Shown here: piece by piece, positions 1 to 7,472 of the stretch
How positions within the stretch are numbered: the stretch's first letter is position 1
Layout of the letters: every line of letters starts with the position of its first letter
Assembly: GCA_039812125.1 (NCBI GenBank)
Contig: JBDHZV010000125.1
Span: forward strand, 1-8,042
Source of the DNA: Prado023 sp039812125
GTDB taxonomy: Bacteria; Actinomycetota; Actinomycetes; S36-B12; CAIYMF01
Reading direction: 5' to 3'
DNA length: 8,042 bases
Notes under the pieces: model-generated
What the model saw: only the letters and a program-made list of their open reading frames with translations
Databases searched by the model: none
Told to the model about the DNA's origin: nothing
Made by a program: the position numbers and the translations under genes

Positions 1-23
1 CCCGGCCTCGACGCTGTGGCAGG

Positions 24-1115
<1,092 letters not shown>

Positions 1116-1134
1116 GGGTGATGTCGTCCCTTCA

Positions 1135-1152
1135 CCGGCAGGTACGTGCCGG
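1135..1152 (-). other. Leader hairpin just upstream of the ATPase ribosome-binding site
   Basis: CCGGCA (1135-1140) and TGCCGG (1147-1152) form a perfect 6-bp stem with a 6-nt loop in the predicted 5' leader. It ends one base before the GAAGGGA sequence at 1127-1133. It could influence translation or mRNA stability, or be chance in GC-rich DNA. Confidence 0.35.
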
Positions 1153-1175
1153 ACGATCCGTGTGGAGGGTGGAGC

Positions 1176-1216
1176 GCCCCGACGGGGCATCGCCACGCTA
1201 ACCGCCCTGCCGGGGC
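1176..1216. repeat. Pair of near-identical 13-bp palindromes flanking the -10 of the ATPase promoter
   Basis: GCCCCGACGGGGC (1176-1188) and GCCCTGCCGGGGC (1204-1216) agree at 11 of 13 positions and are both (near-)palindromic. The first covers the predicted transcription start and the second sits in the promoter spacer, so the -10 hexamer at 1195-1200 lies between them. This is a plausible repressor operator pair; the regulator is unknown. Confidence 0.35.
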
Positions 1217-1223
1217 ATGTCAT
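1195..1223 (-). promoter_or_regulatory. Candidate sigma-70-type promoter of the ABC ATPase gene
   Basis: Reading the minus strand, a -35 ATGACA (1218-1223, 5 of 6 matches to TTGACA) is followed after exactly 17 bp by a -10 TAGCGT (1195-1200, fits the actinobacterial TANNNT form). Transcription would begin near 1188 and leave a leader of about 73 nt. The ATPase gene can therefore be transcribed independently of the glycosyltransferase gene upstream of it. The match is by eye only. Confidence 0.55.
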
Positions 1224-1244
1224 GCTGGCGACCGGGCCAGGGGC

Positions 1245-3386
1245 TCAGGCCCGCCGGTAGTCGAACCGGGCGACGGTGGTGGCCCCCTCGGGGGTGATCG
1301 TCGTGGTGATCGTGGCGGTCGCCCGGGCAGCGATCCCGTGCTGGCCGACGTTGCGGGCCTCCCCTCGCACGGTCGTGATCGTGCGCCCGCAGCGCTGCCC
1401 GCACGGCGCCTCCCGATGGTCCACGTCCGTGACCCGCAGGCGGGTGAACCGGGAGTCGACGAGGTCGGGCTGCGTGCTGACCGCGAGCAGGTGGACGCGG
1501 TTGCCGCGCACGCAGTAGGTCACCTGCTCGACGTAGCCGATCCGGTACCGACTGCCCTCGTAGTCGCGGTCGACGAAGGTGCGCCGGCTGGTGGCCCGTG
1601 CCACCGGGCAGCGCTGCGCTCCGTGGCCGACGCGCGCCGTCGTCGGGTCCGGCTCCTGGACCTGGGCCGGGGTGTGGGTCGTGGCCATCGACAGCGAGTC
1701 GGGCAGCAGGGAGGTGACGGGGACCAGGACCTCAGCGGACATGGCCGCCGTGGTCACCACCCCGACGGCCGCGGTCGCGGCCAGCGCAGCACCTGCCGCG
1801 CGCCACGCGCTGTGGGCGCGGGCCCAGGCCCGGGGTCGGGGGGTGCGCAGCCGGGCCAGGATGGGCCACTGGATCACCGCGGTCAGCGACATGATCATCG
1901 CCAGTGGGAGGCTGGAGAGCACCGCCCGGTTGGCCGTGGCCGCGTGCGCCAGGCCGGTCCAGAGCCCCACCTGGGTCAGCACGATCCACGTGCGCATCAG
2001 CCGCCGCACCCGTCCCGGCAGTGGGGCGCCCCGGGTCACCGAGCCGGTGGGCACCCAGGCCGCCGTGCGCCGGCGCAGGATGTCCCAGATGGCGATCGCG
2101 TGGGCGAAGGCGTAGATGACCTGGACCCGGAACATCTCCGGCCCCCACCGGCCGCGCAGTAGCCGGGGCACGACGATCCACGACCACAGCAGGACCGGCA
2201 GCACGTAGACGTAGTTGCGGGCGTGGTAGTAGTCCGTGTACAGCCACATCATCGCCAGGGAGGGGATCGGAACCGCGAACACGAGCAGCGCGGTGCCGAT
2301 GTAGTAGCCGAACCCGGAGAAGAAGCAGAGCCGCTGGCGCAGCGTCAACGGCATCGCGTGGAACCGGCGGTCGGCCAGCAGGCTCATGCTGCCCGTGCAC
2401 CAGCGGTACTGCTGGGTCACGAAGGCGTCGAGCGTGTCGGGGCACAGGCCCTTCGACACGTTCACCGGGACGTAGCGGGTCCGGTAGCCGGCCCGCAGCA
2501 GCTTCACCCCGGTGTGCACGTCCTCGCTGTGGCCGATCAGCGCGAAGCCGCCCGCGGCAGCCAGTGCGGCACGCCGGTAGAGCGCGCAGGTGCCCACGCA
2601 GATCGGGGATCCCGCGGCGTCCCGCGACGGTTGGACCCAGCGGTAGAAGAACTCCTGGGTCGCCCCGGCGCCGCGCTGCAGCCAGTTCATCGCTGCGGTG
2701 GACTCGAAGAACTGGGGGGACTGCACGATGCCGACCCCCGGGTCGTCGAGGTAGGGCACCAGCTCGAACAGGTAGTCCGGGCGGGGCACGAAGTCGGCGT
2801 CGAACACGGCGATGACCTCGCCGCTGGACCGGCCGTACCCGAACGTGAGGTTGCCGGCCTTCTTCATGACCCCGCGGTCCGGTCGGCTCAGGTACGTGAA
2901 GCCGTGGCGGCGGGCCAGGTCGGCGACCGCGGGGCGGGCGGAGTCATCCAGCACCAGGACCTCGAGGGGCCCCGGCCACCGCATGGCCGCCACGTGGCCG
3001 AACGTGTTGGCCAGCACCTCCAGGGGCTCGCCGCAGGACGGCAGGAAGACGTCGACGCTCGGGAACCGGGTGCGCCCGTCGGCCCAGGCGCTGACCCGGG
3101 CGCGGTGGCCGGTCTCGTCGATGCGGCGACGTCGCGTCGAGGTGTACAGGCTGATCGAGGCGACGACGGCGACGAAGCCGGCGACGGGCAGGTAGGACAG
3201 CGTCGGCACCGCGGACAGCGAGAACCGGACCTGGGACAGGATGGCGCCGGTCGCCACGAGGAAGCCGCAGACGAGGGCCCAGCGGCGCTGCCCGCCCAGG
3301 TACGCGTACTTCTGGCGGTCATCGGGAGGGCTGGGCAGGGTGGCCTCGGTGCGAGCCCGGGCGGCGGCGTCGGTGGGATGGATCAC
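1245..3386 (-). CDS. Membrane family-2 glycosyltransferase, cellulose-synthase-like, with C-terminal extracytoplasmic domain
   Basis: A 713-residue processive beta-glycan synthase candidate using a UDP-sugar. Two transmembrane segments (about 36-52 and 63-80) precede a cytoplasmic catalytic domain (about 108-335) with DD at 147-148, DAD at 196-198, the HSED acid at 286-289 and QQYRW at 325-329, the D,D,D,QxxRW set of cellulose and related synthases. Further hydrophobic segments lie near 352-384, 391-409, 463-482, 488-510 and 528-549, with a probable interfacial helix at 421-437. The last about 160 residues should be outside the membrane and contain Cys593, 625, 662 and 666. No PilZ domain is visible, unlike BcsA. 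The start is GTG at 3386, preceded by AGGAGG (3393-3398) at 6-nt spacing. No bcsB-like partner or cellulase gene is nearby. The product could be cellulose, another beta-glucan or a different polymer; family membership is firm, product is not. Confidence 0.9.
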   Translation of the reverse strand: MIHPTDAAARARTEATLPSPPDDRQKYAYLGGQRRWALVCGFLVATGAILSQVRFSLSAVPTLSYLPVAGFVAVVASISLYTSTRRRRIDETGHRARVSAWADGRTRFPSVDVFLPSCGEPLEVLANTFGHVAAMRWPGPLEVLVLDDSARPAVADLARRHGFTYLSRPDRGVMKKAGNLTFGYGRSSGEVIAVFDADFVPRPDYLFELVPYLDDPGVGIVQSPQFFESTAAMNWLQRGAGATQEFFYRWVQPSRDAAGSPICVGTCALYRRAALAAAGGFALIGHSEDVHTGVKLLRAGYRTRYVPVNVSKGLCPDTLDAFVTQQYRWCTGSMSLLADRRFHAMPLTLRQRLCFFSGFGYYIGTALLVFAVPIPSLAMMWLYTDYYHARNYVYVLPVLLWSWIVVPRLLRGRWGPEMFRVQVIYAFAHAIAIWDILRRRTAAWVPTGSVTRGAPLPGRVRRLMRTWIVLTQVGLWTGLAHAATANRAVLSSLPLAMIMSLTAVIQWPILARLRTPRPRAWARAHSAWRAAGAALAATAAVGVVTTAAMSAEVLVPVTSLLPDSLSMATTHTPAQVQEPDPTTARVGHGAQRCPVARATSRRTFVDRDYEGSRYRIGYVEQVTYCVRGNRVHLLAVSTQPDLVDSRFTRLRVTDVDHREAPCGQRCGRTITTVRGEARNVGQHGIAARATATITTTITPEGATTVARFDYRRA

Positions 3387-3595
3387 GGTGGGCCTCCTGC
3401 GGTCCTGTGCGTGATCTCTCGGTTCGGGCCCCGGCGCGGCGCACCTTGAGCCCGCAGCACCGGGCAGTCCACCAACGAGTGGATCTTGTAACTGGATCGG
3501 GTGGCGGTGGATGCCGCCAGCAGGGTGACGGAGCTGGCCGCACGGGCGGCGGCGCCGGCGGGCGATGGCCTAGTGTGCAGGCGTGCTGTCCTGCG
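3387..3595. promoter_or_regulatory. Divergent intergenic region between glycosyltransferase and LuxR-family regulator
   Basis: This stretch should hold the promoters of both flanking genes. On the plus strand a TANNNT-type -10, TAGTGT, occurs at 3571-3576 and would place a transcription start near 3583, only about 13 nt before the ATG at 3596; no good -35 is visible. A short inverted repeat TGGCGG/CCGCCA (arms 3502-3507 and 3514-3519) could be an operator or a hairpin. No convincing minus-strand promoter was found. The open plus-strand frame that crosses this region from 3407 has Gly/Arg-rich, non-coding-looking composition. Confidence 0.4.
3393..3398 (-). promoter_or_regulatory. Ribosome-binding site fixing the glycosyltransferase GTG start
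   Basis: A perfect AGGAGG on the minus strand lies 6 nt upstream of the GTG at 3384-3386. This supports a GTG start there rather than an internal ATG. Confidence 0.8.
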
Positions 3596-5800
3596 ATGGC
3601 GGCGCCCTTCGGGCCGCGTGGGCCGGCCCCTGCGAGCCGGGGCCGGTGGATGGCTGACGCGCTCGGTCCACGGGCGCCGGGGTCGGGCCTGCTGGTCCGG
3701 ACCCGGCTGCTGCGTGAGCTGGATCGCGTCGTGGACATCGGTGTCGTGCTGGTCCAGGCGCCCGCCGGGTACGGCAAGACGTGCCTGGTGGCGTCGTGGG
3801 CCGATCAGCACGCGAATCGGCTGCCGGTCGTGTGGGCGCTGCCCGGGTCGGACGGCGTCCCCGATGTCGGGACCGCGCTGGCCGACCTCGCCGAGCGCAG
3901 CCAGGGCGGTCGCCGGCGCGGGGTCGTCATCGTCGACGACCCGGTCCGCACGTGGCCCTCGCCGACTGTCGATCGGGCCGTCGAGGCGATCGCAGGAGCG
4001 GCCCGCGACGCCTGCGTCATCGTGGCGACCCGGGACTGCCGGCCCCAGCCCTGGGCGCGCCTGCAGTCTGCCGGCCGGCTGCTGGTCCTCGGTCCCGACG
4101 TGCTCGCGCTCGACGGTGCCGACGTCCGCGAGCTGCTGCGGGTGGTGTCCGGGATGCCGGTGCCGGTCGAGACTGCCGCCCTCGTCGCCGGGCAGGTCGA
4201 GGGCTGGGCCCTGGCCGTCCAGCTGGCCGGCGAGGAGCTGCGCCGACGCCGTGGGGATCCGACCGCGCTGGCGGGGTGGCCGTCCCACGCGCAGGGCCTG
4301 GCACGGTTCGTCGCCGACGAGGTCGTCGCCGGGATGGACCCGCAGGACGTCCGCTTCGTCGAGCTGACCGCAGGGCTGCCCTCGCTGCATCCGGACCTGT
4401 GCGACGCCCTGGCAGGGGAGGCCGGCTCAGCGGCTCGGCTCACCCGGTTGGTGCTGGCGGGGGTGTTCACCGAGCGCCTGCCGGAGCATGCGGGCTCGTA
4501 CCGCTACCACCCGCTGTTCGCCGAGGAGATGGCCCGCCGGCGCCGGTCGAGCGACCCGCAGGGTGCGCTGGCCGCCCTCGGCCACGCATCGGACTGGTAC
4601 CGCGACGCCGGTGACATGGACCGTGCCGTCGAGGCGGGCCTGCGCGCGGCGGACGGGCCCCGGGTCGCCGCGCTGCTGCGGGCGGTCTCGGGGCCGAAGC
4701 TGCGTGGTGGTGAGGCGGCGCAGATGGTGACGTGGTTGGAGCGGATGCCGCAGGCCGACCTCTGGAGCGACCCGGCCCTGTCCCTGGCGCTGGCACGCGC
4801 CTGCGGCCTGGCCGGCGACTCGCTGACGCCGCGGGCGGTGCTGCGAGCCACGGACCGCGACATGGCGGCGCGGGCCGATCGCGACCTGGGCCTGCGGATC
4901 GCGCGCGCGCAGCTGGAGTCCTCGGTGCGGGGCTGGGAGGGCCGCCTGGCCACGATGGGCCAGCCGCTCGAGGATGTTCCGGAGCACCTGGGCGAACTCG
5001 CCCACGACCCGGTCCTGGAGATCTGCGCGATCGACGAGACGGCGCTGACCAACAGCCGGGTGCGCGCGATGATCATGGTCGGCGACCTCGACCGGGCGCT
5101 CGGGGCCACCGACGCGTCGCTGACCCCCGCCGAGATCCAGGACCCCAGTCGGTACACCGTCGTCTCTGTCGGGCTGCGCGCGATGGCTCTCGCGTGGGCC
5201 GGTCGGGACGCCGAGGCCCGGGAGGCGGTGCGCCAGGGGATGCGGGTGCTGCGGCGGTTCCGGGGCACCGGGACCGACCCCCTGTGGCTGCACGTGGCAT
5301 CCGCGTGGGTGGCCGATGGCAGCGACGCCCTGCCCTCGCTGGTGCGGGTGGAGGAGTACGCCACGCGTTCCGGCCTGCCGTACATGCGGTCGCTGCACGC
5401 CCTGGCGGCGGTCGCGCTCAACCTGCGGCTGGGCAACGCCGCGGAGGTGTCACGCGCCTTCGTCGCGGCTGAGCGGGAGGTCAACAGCCTCCCCGAGCCG
5501 GCATTCCTGGCTGTGCTGCTGGAGCGGTTCCGGTCCGATCCCCGCCTGCAGGCCGAGCCCTCCGAGGCGCTGAGCCCCCAGGAGGTGGCGATGCTGCGCC
5601 TGCTGGCCCAGGGAGCGACGCGGCCCCGCATCGCCCAGGTCACGTCGTACTCGGTGAACACGGTCAAGGCGTACCTGCGTTCCGCCTACCGCAAGCTCGG
5701 AGCGGTCGACCGCGATCAGGCGATCGCTGCGGCTGTGGCCCTGGGACTGGTCGATCCCGGCGCGATCGCGCCGGCGGACTCGGATCACGAGCAGGGCTGA
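3596..5800 (+). CDS. LuxR-family transcriptional regulator, large ATP-binding (MalT-like, LAL) type
   Basis: A cytoplasmic STAND-type signal-transduction ATPase and DNA-binding regulator of about 734 residues. Visible: Walker A APAGYGKT (55-62), Walker B VVIVDDP (110-116), a sensor-like VIVATRD segment (141-147), a long helical middle with a TPR-like WLERMP segment typical of MalT relatives, and a C-terminal LuxR helix-turn-helix (about 658-719) from LSPQE through NTVKAYLRSAYRKLG. MalT-like proteins bind ATP and an inducer and activate promoters carrying direct repeats. At 734 residues it is shorter than the roughly 900 usual for MalT, so the sensor part may be reduced. The start is uncertain: ATG 3596 follows a candidate -10, ATG 3650 (716 residues) also keeps every domain, and neither has a good ribosome-binding site. 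It lies directly upstream of, and codirectional with, the GlcNAc PTS genes but is separated from them by a terminator. Ligand unknown. Confidence 0.88.
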   Translation: MAAPFGPRGPAPASRGRWMADALGPRAPGSGLLVRTRLLRELDRVVDIGVVLVQAPAGYGKTCLVASWADQHANRLPVVWALPGSDGVPDVGTALADLAERSQGGRRRGVVIVDDPVRTWPSPTVDRAVEAIAGAARDACVIVATRDCRPQPWARLQSAGRLLVLGPDVLALDGADVRELLRVVSGMPVPVETAALVAGQVEGWALAVQLAGEELRRRRGDPTALAGWPSHAQGLARFVADEVVAGMDPQDVRFVELTAGLPSLHPDLCDALAGEAGSAARLTRLVLAGVFTERLPEHAGSYRYHPLFAEEMARRRRSSDPQGALAALGHASDWYRDAGDMDRAVEAGLRAADGPRVAALLRAVSGPKLRGGEAAQMVTWLERMPQADLWSDPALSLALARACGLAGDSLTPRAVLRATDRDMAARADRDLGLRIARAQLESSVRGWEGRLATMGQPLEDVPEHLGELAHDPVLEICAIDETALTNSRVRAMIMVGDLDRALGATDASLTPAEIQDPSRYTVVSVGLRAMALAWAGRDAEAREAVRQGMRVLRRFRGTGTDPLWLHVASAWVADGSDALPSLVRVEEYATRSGLPYMRSLHALAAVALNLRLGNAAEVSRAFVAAEREVNSLPEPAFLAVLLERFRSDPRLQAEPSEALSPQEVAMLRLLAQGATRPRIAQVTSYSVNTVKAYLRSAYRKLGAVDRDQAIAAAVALGLVDPGAIAPADSDHEQG

Positions 5801-5813
5801 GCCTGCCGCCCGC

Positions 5814-5851
5814 TGCCCGGCACCCGCTCGTCGCCCCCCGGGTGCCGGGCA
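5814..5851 (+). terminator. Terminator hairpin after the LuxR-family gene
   Basis: TGCCCGGCACCC (5814-5825) pairs perfectly with GGGTGCCGGGCA (5840-5851), a 12-bp stem with a 14-nt loop starting 14 nt after the stop codon. There is no T-tract, which is common for actinobacterial terminators. It should insulate the PTS genes from the regulator transcript. Confidence 0.75.
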
Positions 5852-5852
5852 C

Positions 5853-5891
5853 TGCCCCACTGGTACCCCGGTGCTACCCCGTTCTACCCCG
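5853..5891 (+). repeat. Four helically phased TACCCC-type direct repeats upstream of the PTS promoter
   Basis: TGCCCCA begins at 5853 and TACCCCG at 5864, 5875 and 5885, so the steps are 11, 11 and 10 bp, about one helical turn each. The last copy ends about 45 bp before the predicted transcription start (near 5936). The arrangement fits an activator site; the adjacent MalT-like regulator is the natural candidate binder, which is inference. Confidence 0.6.
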
Positions 5892-5923
5892 GTCGCTGTC
5901 CGATCTGTCCATTTCGTGGTCCG

Positions 5924-5929
5924 TAGCGT
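5924..5929 (+). promoter_or_regulatory. Candidate -10 of the GlcNAc PTS promoter
   Basis: TAGCGT fits TANNNT and is identical to the -10 proposed for the ABC ATPase gene. At 16-18 bp upstream (about 5900-5907) there is no TTGACA-like -35. A weak -35 with phased repeats just upstream is the usual look of an activator-dependent promoter. A direct repeat CTGTCC (5896-5901 and 5905-5910) overlaps the -35 zone. Confidence 0.45.
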
Positions 5930-5966
5930 TCCTGTCACCGAACACCACGACCGAAAGGGCCCGATC

Positions 5967-7346
5967 ATGAGCGTGACCACCGCGAGCGCGCGAACCAGCG
6001 CCTTCGCCGTCCTGCAGCGCGTCGGCAAGAGCCTGATGCTGCCCATCGCCGTCCTGCCTGCCGCGGGCCTGTTCCTGCGCCTCGGGCAGGCCGACCTGCT
6101 CGGCCAGTTCGGCGAGTCCGTCGCCGGGGCCGGGGACGGACCGCTGTCCATCCTGAGCAAGGCGGGCGAGGCGATCTTCGCCAACCTGGCGATGCTGTTC
6201 GCCCTGGGCGTCTCGATCGGCTTCGCCAAGAAGTCCGACGGGTCCACGGCCCTGGCCGGCGTCGTCGGCTACCTCGTCTTCGCCAACGTCCTGACCTTCC
6301 ACGCCTTCGACACCAACCCTGCCGCGGACGTGGTGACGGCGCCGAACCCCGGCGTCTTCGGCGGCATCGTCATGGGCATCACGTCCGCACTGCTCTGGCA
6401 GCGGTTCCACCGGACGAAGCTGCCCTCGGCGCTGGCGTTCTTCTCCGGACGACGGCTGGTCCCGATGCTGGCCGCGCTGGCCGGCATCGCCTGGGGCGTC
6501 GCGTTCGGCATCGTCTGGCCGGCGATCGGCGAGGTGCTCAACAACGTCGCCACGTGGATGTACGCCCATGGCCCCCTCGGCGCTGGCGCCTTCGGCATGG
6601 CCAACCGGCTGCTGATCCCCACCGGCCTGCACCACATCCTGAACTCGTTCGTCTGGTTCCAGGCTGGCGACTGCGCCACGGCGGCGGGCACGGCGCATGG
6701 CGACCTGACCTGCTTCTTCAACGCGACCGACAGCACCGGGCAGTACGGGCTCTTCATGACCGGGTTCTTCCCGATCTTCATGTTCGCGCTGCCGGCTGCC
6801 GCCCTGGCGATGATGCACGAGGCGCGCAACAAGGCCGCCGCCGGCATGCTGATGGCCGCCGCGCTGACCGCCATGCTCACCGGCGTCACCGAGCCGCTGG
6901 AGTTCTCCTTCATGTTCGTCGCGCCGCTGCTCTTCCTGCTGCACGCCGGCATGACCGGCCTGGCCATGGCCCTGACCTACGCCCTGGGTGCCCGCGACGG
7001 GTTCGGCTTCTCCGCTGGCCTGTTCGACTTCGCCCTGAACTGGAACCTCGCGAGCAAGCCGTGGCTGCTGGTCCTGATCGGACTGGGCTTCGGCGCCCTG
7101 TACTACGTCGTCTTCCGCTGGGCGATCCGCCGCTGGAACCTGCGCACCCCGGGCCGTGAGGACGACGCGGTCGAGCAGTCCCCGGCCGATCAGGCCCCGG
7201 CCGTCGCCGAGGACCCGGCGCTGGTCGCCGAGGTGGAGGCTGCGCTGGCAGCCGCCCAGCCGGTGGCCGTCGAGGCGGGCCCAGCCGTGGCGGGCCCGGT
7301 CGAGGCGGGCTCGGCCGAGGCCGACCGCCCGACCGGCCGGCGCTAG
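5967..7346 (+). CDS. nagE: PTS system N-acetylglucosamine-type EIIC permease
   Basis: A 459-residue integral membrane sugar permease of the glucose/GlcNAc PTS family, which moves the sugar inward while EIIB phosphorylates it. Recognisable segments: KSLMLPIAVLPAAGLFLRLG (21-40), KLPSALAFFSGRRLVP (151-166), the LIPTGLHHILNSFVW region with His222 and His223 (216-230) and GVTEPLEFSFMFVAP (306-320), the conserved G-I/V-TEPxEF sugar-site signature. The ATG at 5967 has GAAAGG (5953-5958) at 8-nt spacing; the frame is open from 5871, but that part lies in the promoter. EIIC alone is present, with EIIB encoded next, as in Streptomyces NagE2/NagF, whereas enterobacterial NagE fuses EIIC, EIIB and EIIA. 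Residues from about 396 to 459 form an Ala/Glu/Pro/Val-rich low-complexity tail. GlcNAc rather than glucose is inferred from similarity and the downstream nagB. Confidence 0.9.
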   Translation: MSVTTASARTSAFAVLQRVGKSLMLPIAVLPAAGLFLRLGQADLLGQFGESVAGAGDGPLSILSKAGEAIFANLAMLFALGVSIGFAKKSDGSTALAGVVGYLVFANVLTFHAFDTNPAADVVTAPNPGVFGGIVMGITSALLWQRFHRTKLPSALAFFSGRRLVPMLAALAGIAWGVAFGIVWPAIGEVLNNVATWMYAHGPLGAGAFGMANRLLIPTGLHHILNSFVWFQAGDCATAAGTAHGDLTCFFNATDSTGQYGLFMTGFFPIFMFALPAAALAMMHEARNKAAAGMLMAAALTAMLTGVTEPLEFSFMFVAPLLFLLHAGMTGLAMALTYALGARDGFGFSAGLFDFALNWNLASKPWLLVLIGLGFGALYYVVFRWAIRRWNLRTPGREDDAVEQSPADQAPAVAEDPALVAEVEAALAAAQPVAVEAGPAVAGPVEAGSAEADRPTGRR

Positions 7347-7350
7347 GCCA

Positions 7351-7386
7351 GGTGGGTGGCCCGCCCTGCGGAGCGGGCCACCCACC
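7351..7386 (+). terminator. Strong intercistronic hairpin between EIIC and EIIB genes
   Basis: GGTGGGTGGCCCGC (7351-7364) pairs perfectly with GCGGGCCACCCACC (7373-7386): a 14-bp stem with an 8-nt loop, starting 4 nt after the EIIC stop. No T-tract follows. It could be a partial terminator or a block to 3' exonucleases that sets the EIIC:EIIB ratio. Confidence 0.65.
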
Positions 7387-7387
7387 C

Positions 7388-7423
7388 GAACGACCAGCAG
7401 GACCCGAACGACCAGCAGGACCC
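7388..7423 (+). repeat. 18-bp perfect tandem duplication between EIIC and EIIB genes
   Basis: GAACGACCAGCAGGACCC occurs at 7388-7405 and again at 7406-7423 without a mismatch. Three more matching bases precede it (7385-7387). It lies directly after the intercistronic hairpin and well before the EIIB ribosome-binding site. Confidence 0.85.
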
Positions 7424-7461
7424 ATCACACGCACGGTCCGGACGAGCCGGACCGCAACACG

Positions 7462-7467
7462 AGGAGG
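7462..7467 (+). promoter_or_regulatory. Ribosome-binding site of the EIIB gene
   Basis: AGGAGG lies 5 nt upstream of the ATG at 7473. It decides this start over an upstream in-frame GTG at 7356, which would translate the hairpin and the 18-bp repeats. Confidence 0.85.
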
Positions 7468-7472
7468 ACGAC

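Noticed and set aside
1116..1223. N-terminal extension of the ABC ATPase to 1223
   Set aside because: It would include the proposed promoter and leader hairpin; the family's N-terminus begins at the ATG at 1115.
1225..1240. Terminator of the glycosyltransferase gene (CTGGC/GCCAG)
   Set aside because: The stem has only 5 bp with a 6-nt loop and no T-tract, too weak to call in GC-rich DNA.
2223..3449. Plus-strand open frame of 408 codons
   Set aside because: It is antisense to the glycosyltransferase catalytic region, with shadow-type composition and no recognisable motif.
3407..3595. N-terminal extension of the LuxR-family regulator from ATG 3407
   Set aside because: The extra 63 residues are Gly/Arg-rich and unlike regulator N-termini, lie over the promoter region, and begin 21 nt upstream of the glycosyltransferase start.
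3383..4390. Minus-strand open frame of 335 codons overlapping the regulator and the divergent intergenic region
   Set aside because: It overlaps the regulator's Walker A and B coding region, has no homology-like segments and has low-complexity composition.
5859..5874. DasR-type operator (dre) starting with ACTGGT
   Set aside because: Only the left half-site matches; the right half does not fit ACCAGT, and the bases are better explained as part of the phased TACCCC repeats.
5874..7385. Minus-strand open frame of 503 codons
   Set aside because: It mirrors the EIIC gene over its whole length; the translation is Gln/Gly/Arg/His-rich and without membrane segments or domains.
7356..7472. Upstream in-frame start of the EIIB protein
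   Set aside because: It would translate the hairpin and the 18-bp tandem repeats, while a perfect AGGAGG precedes the ATG at 7473.
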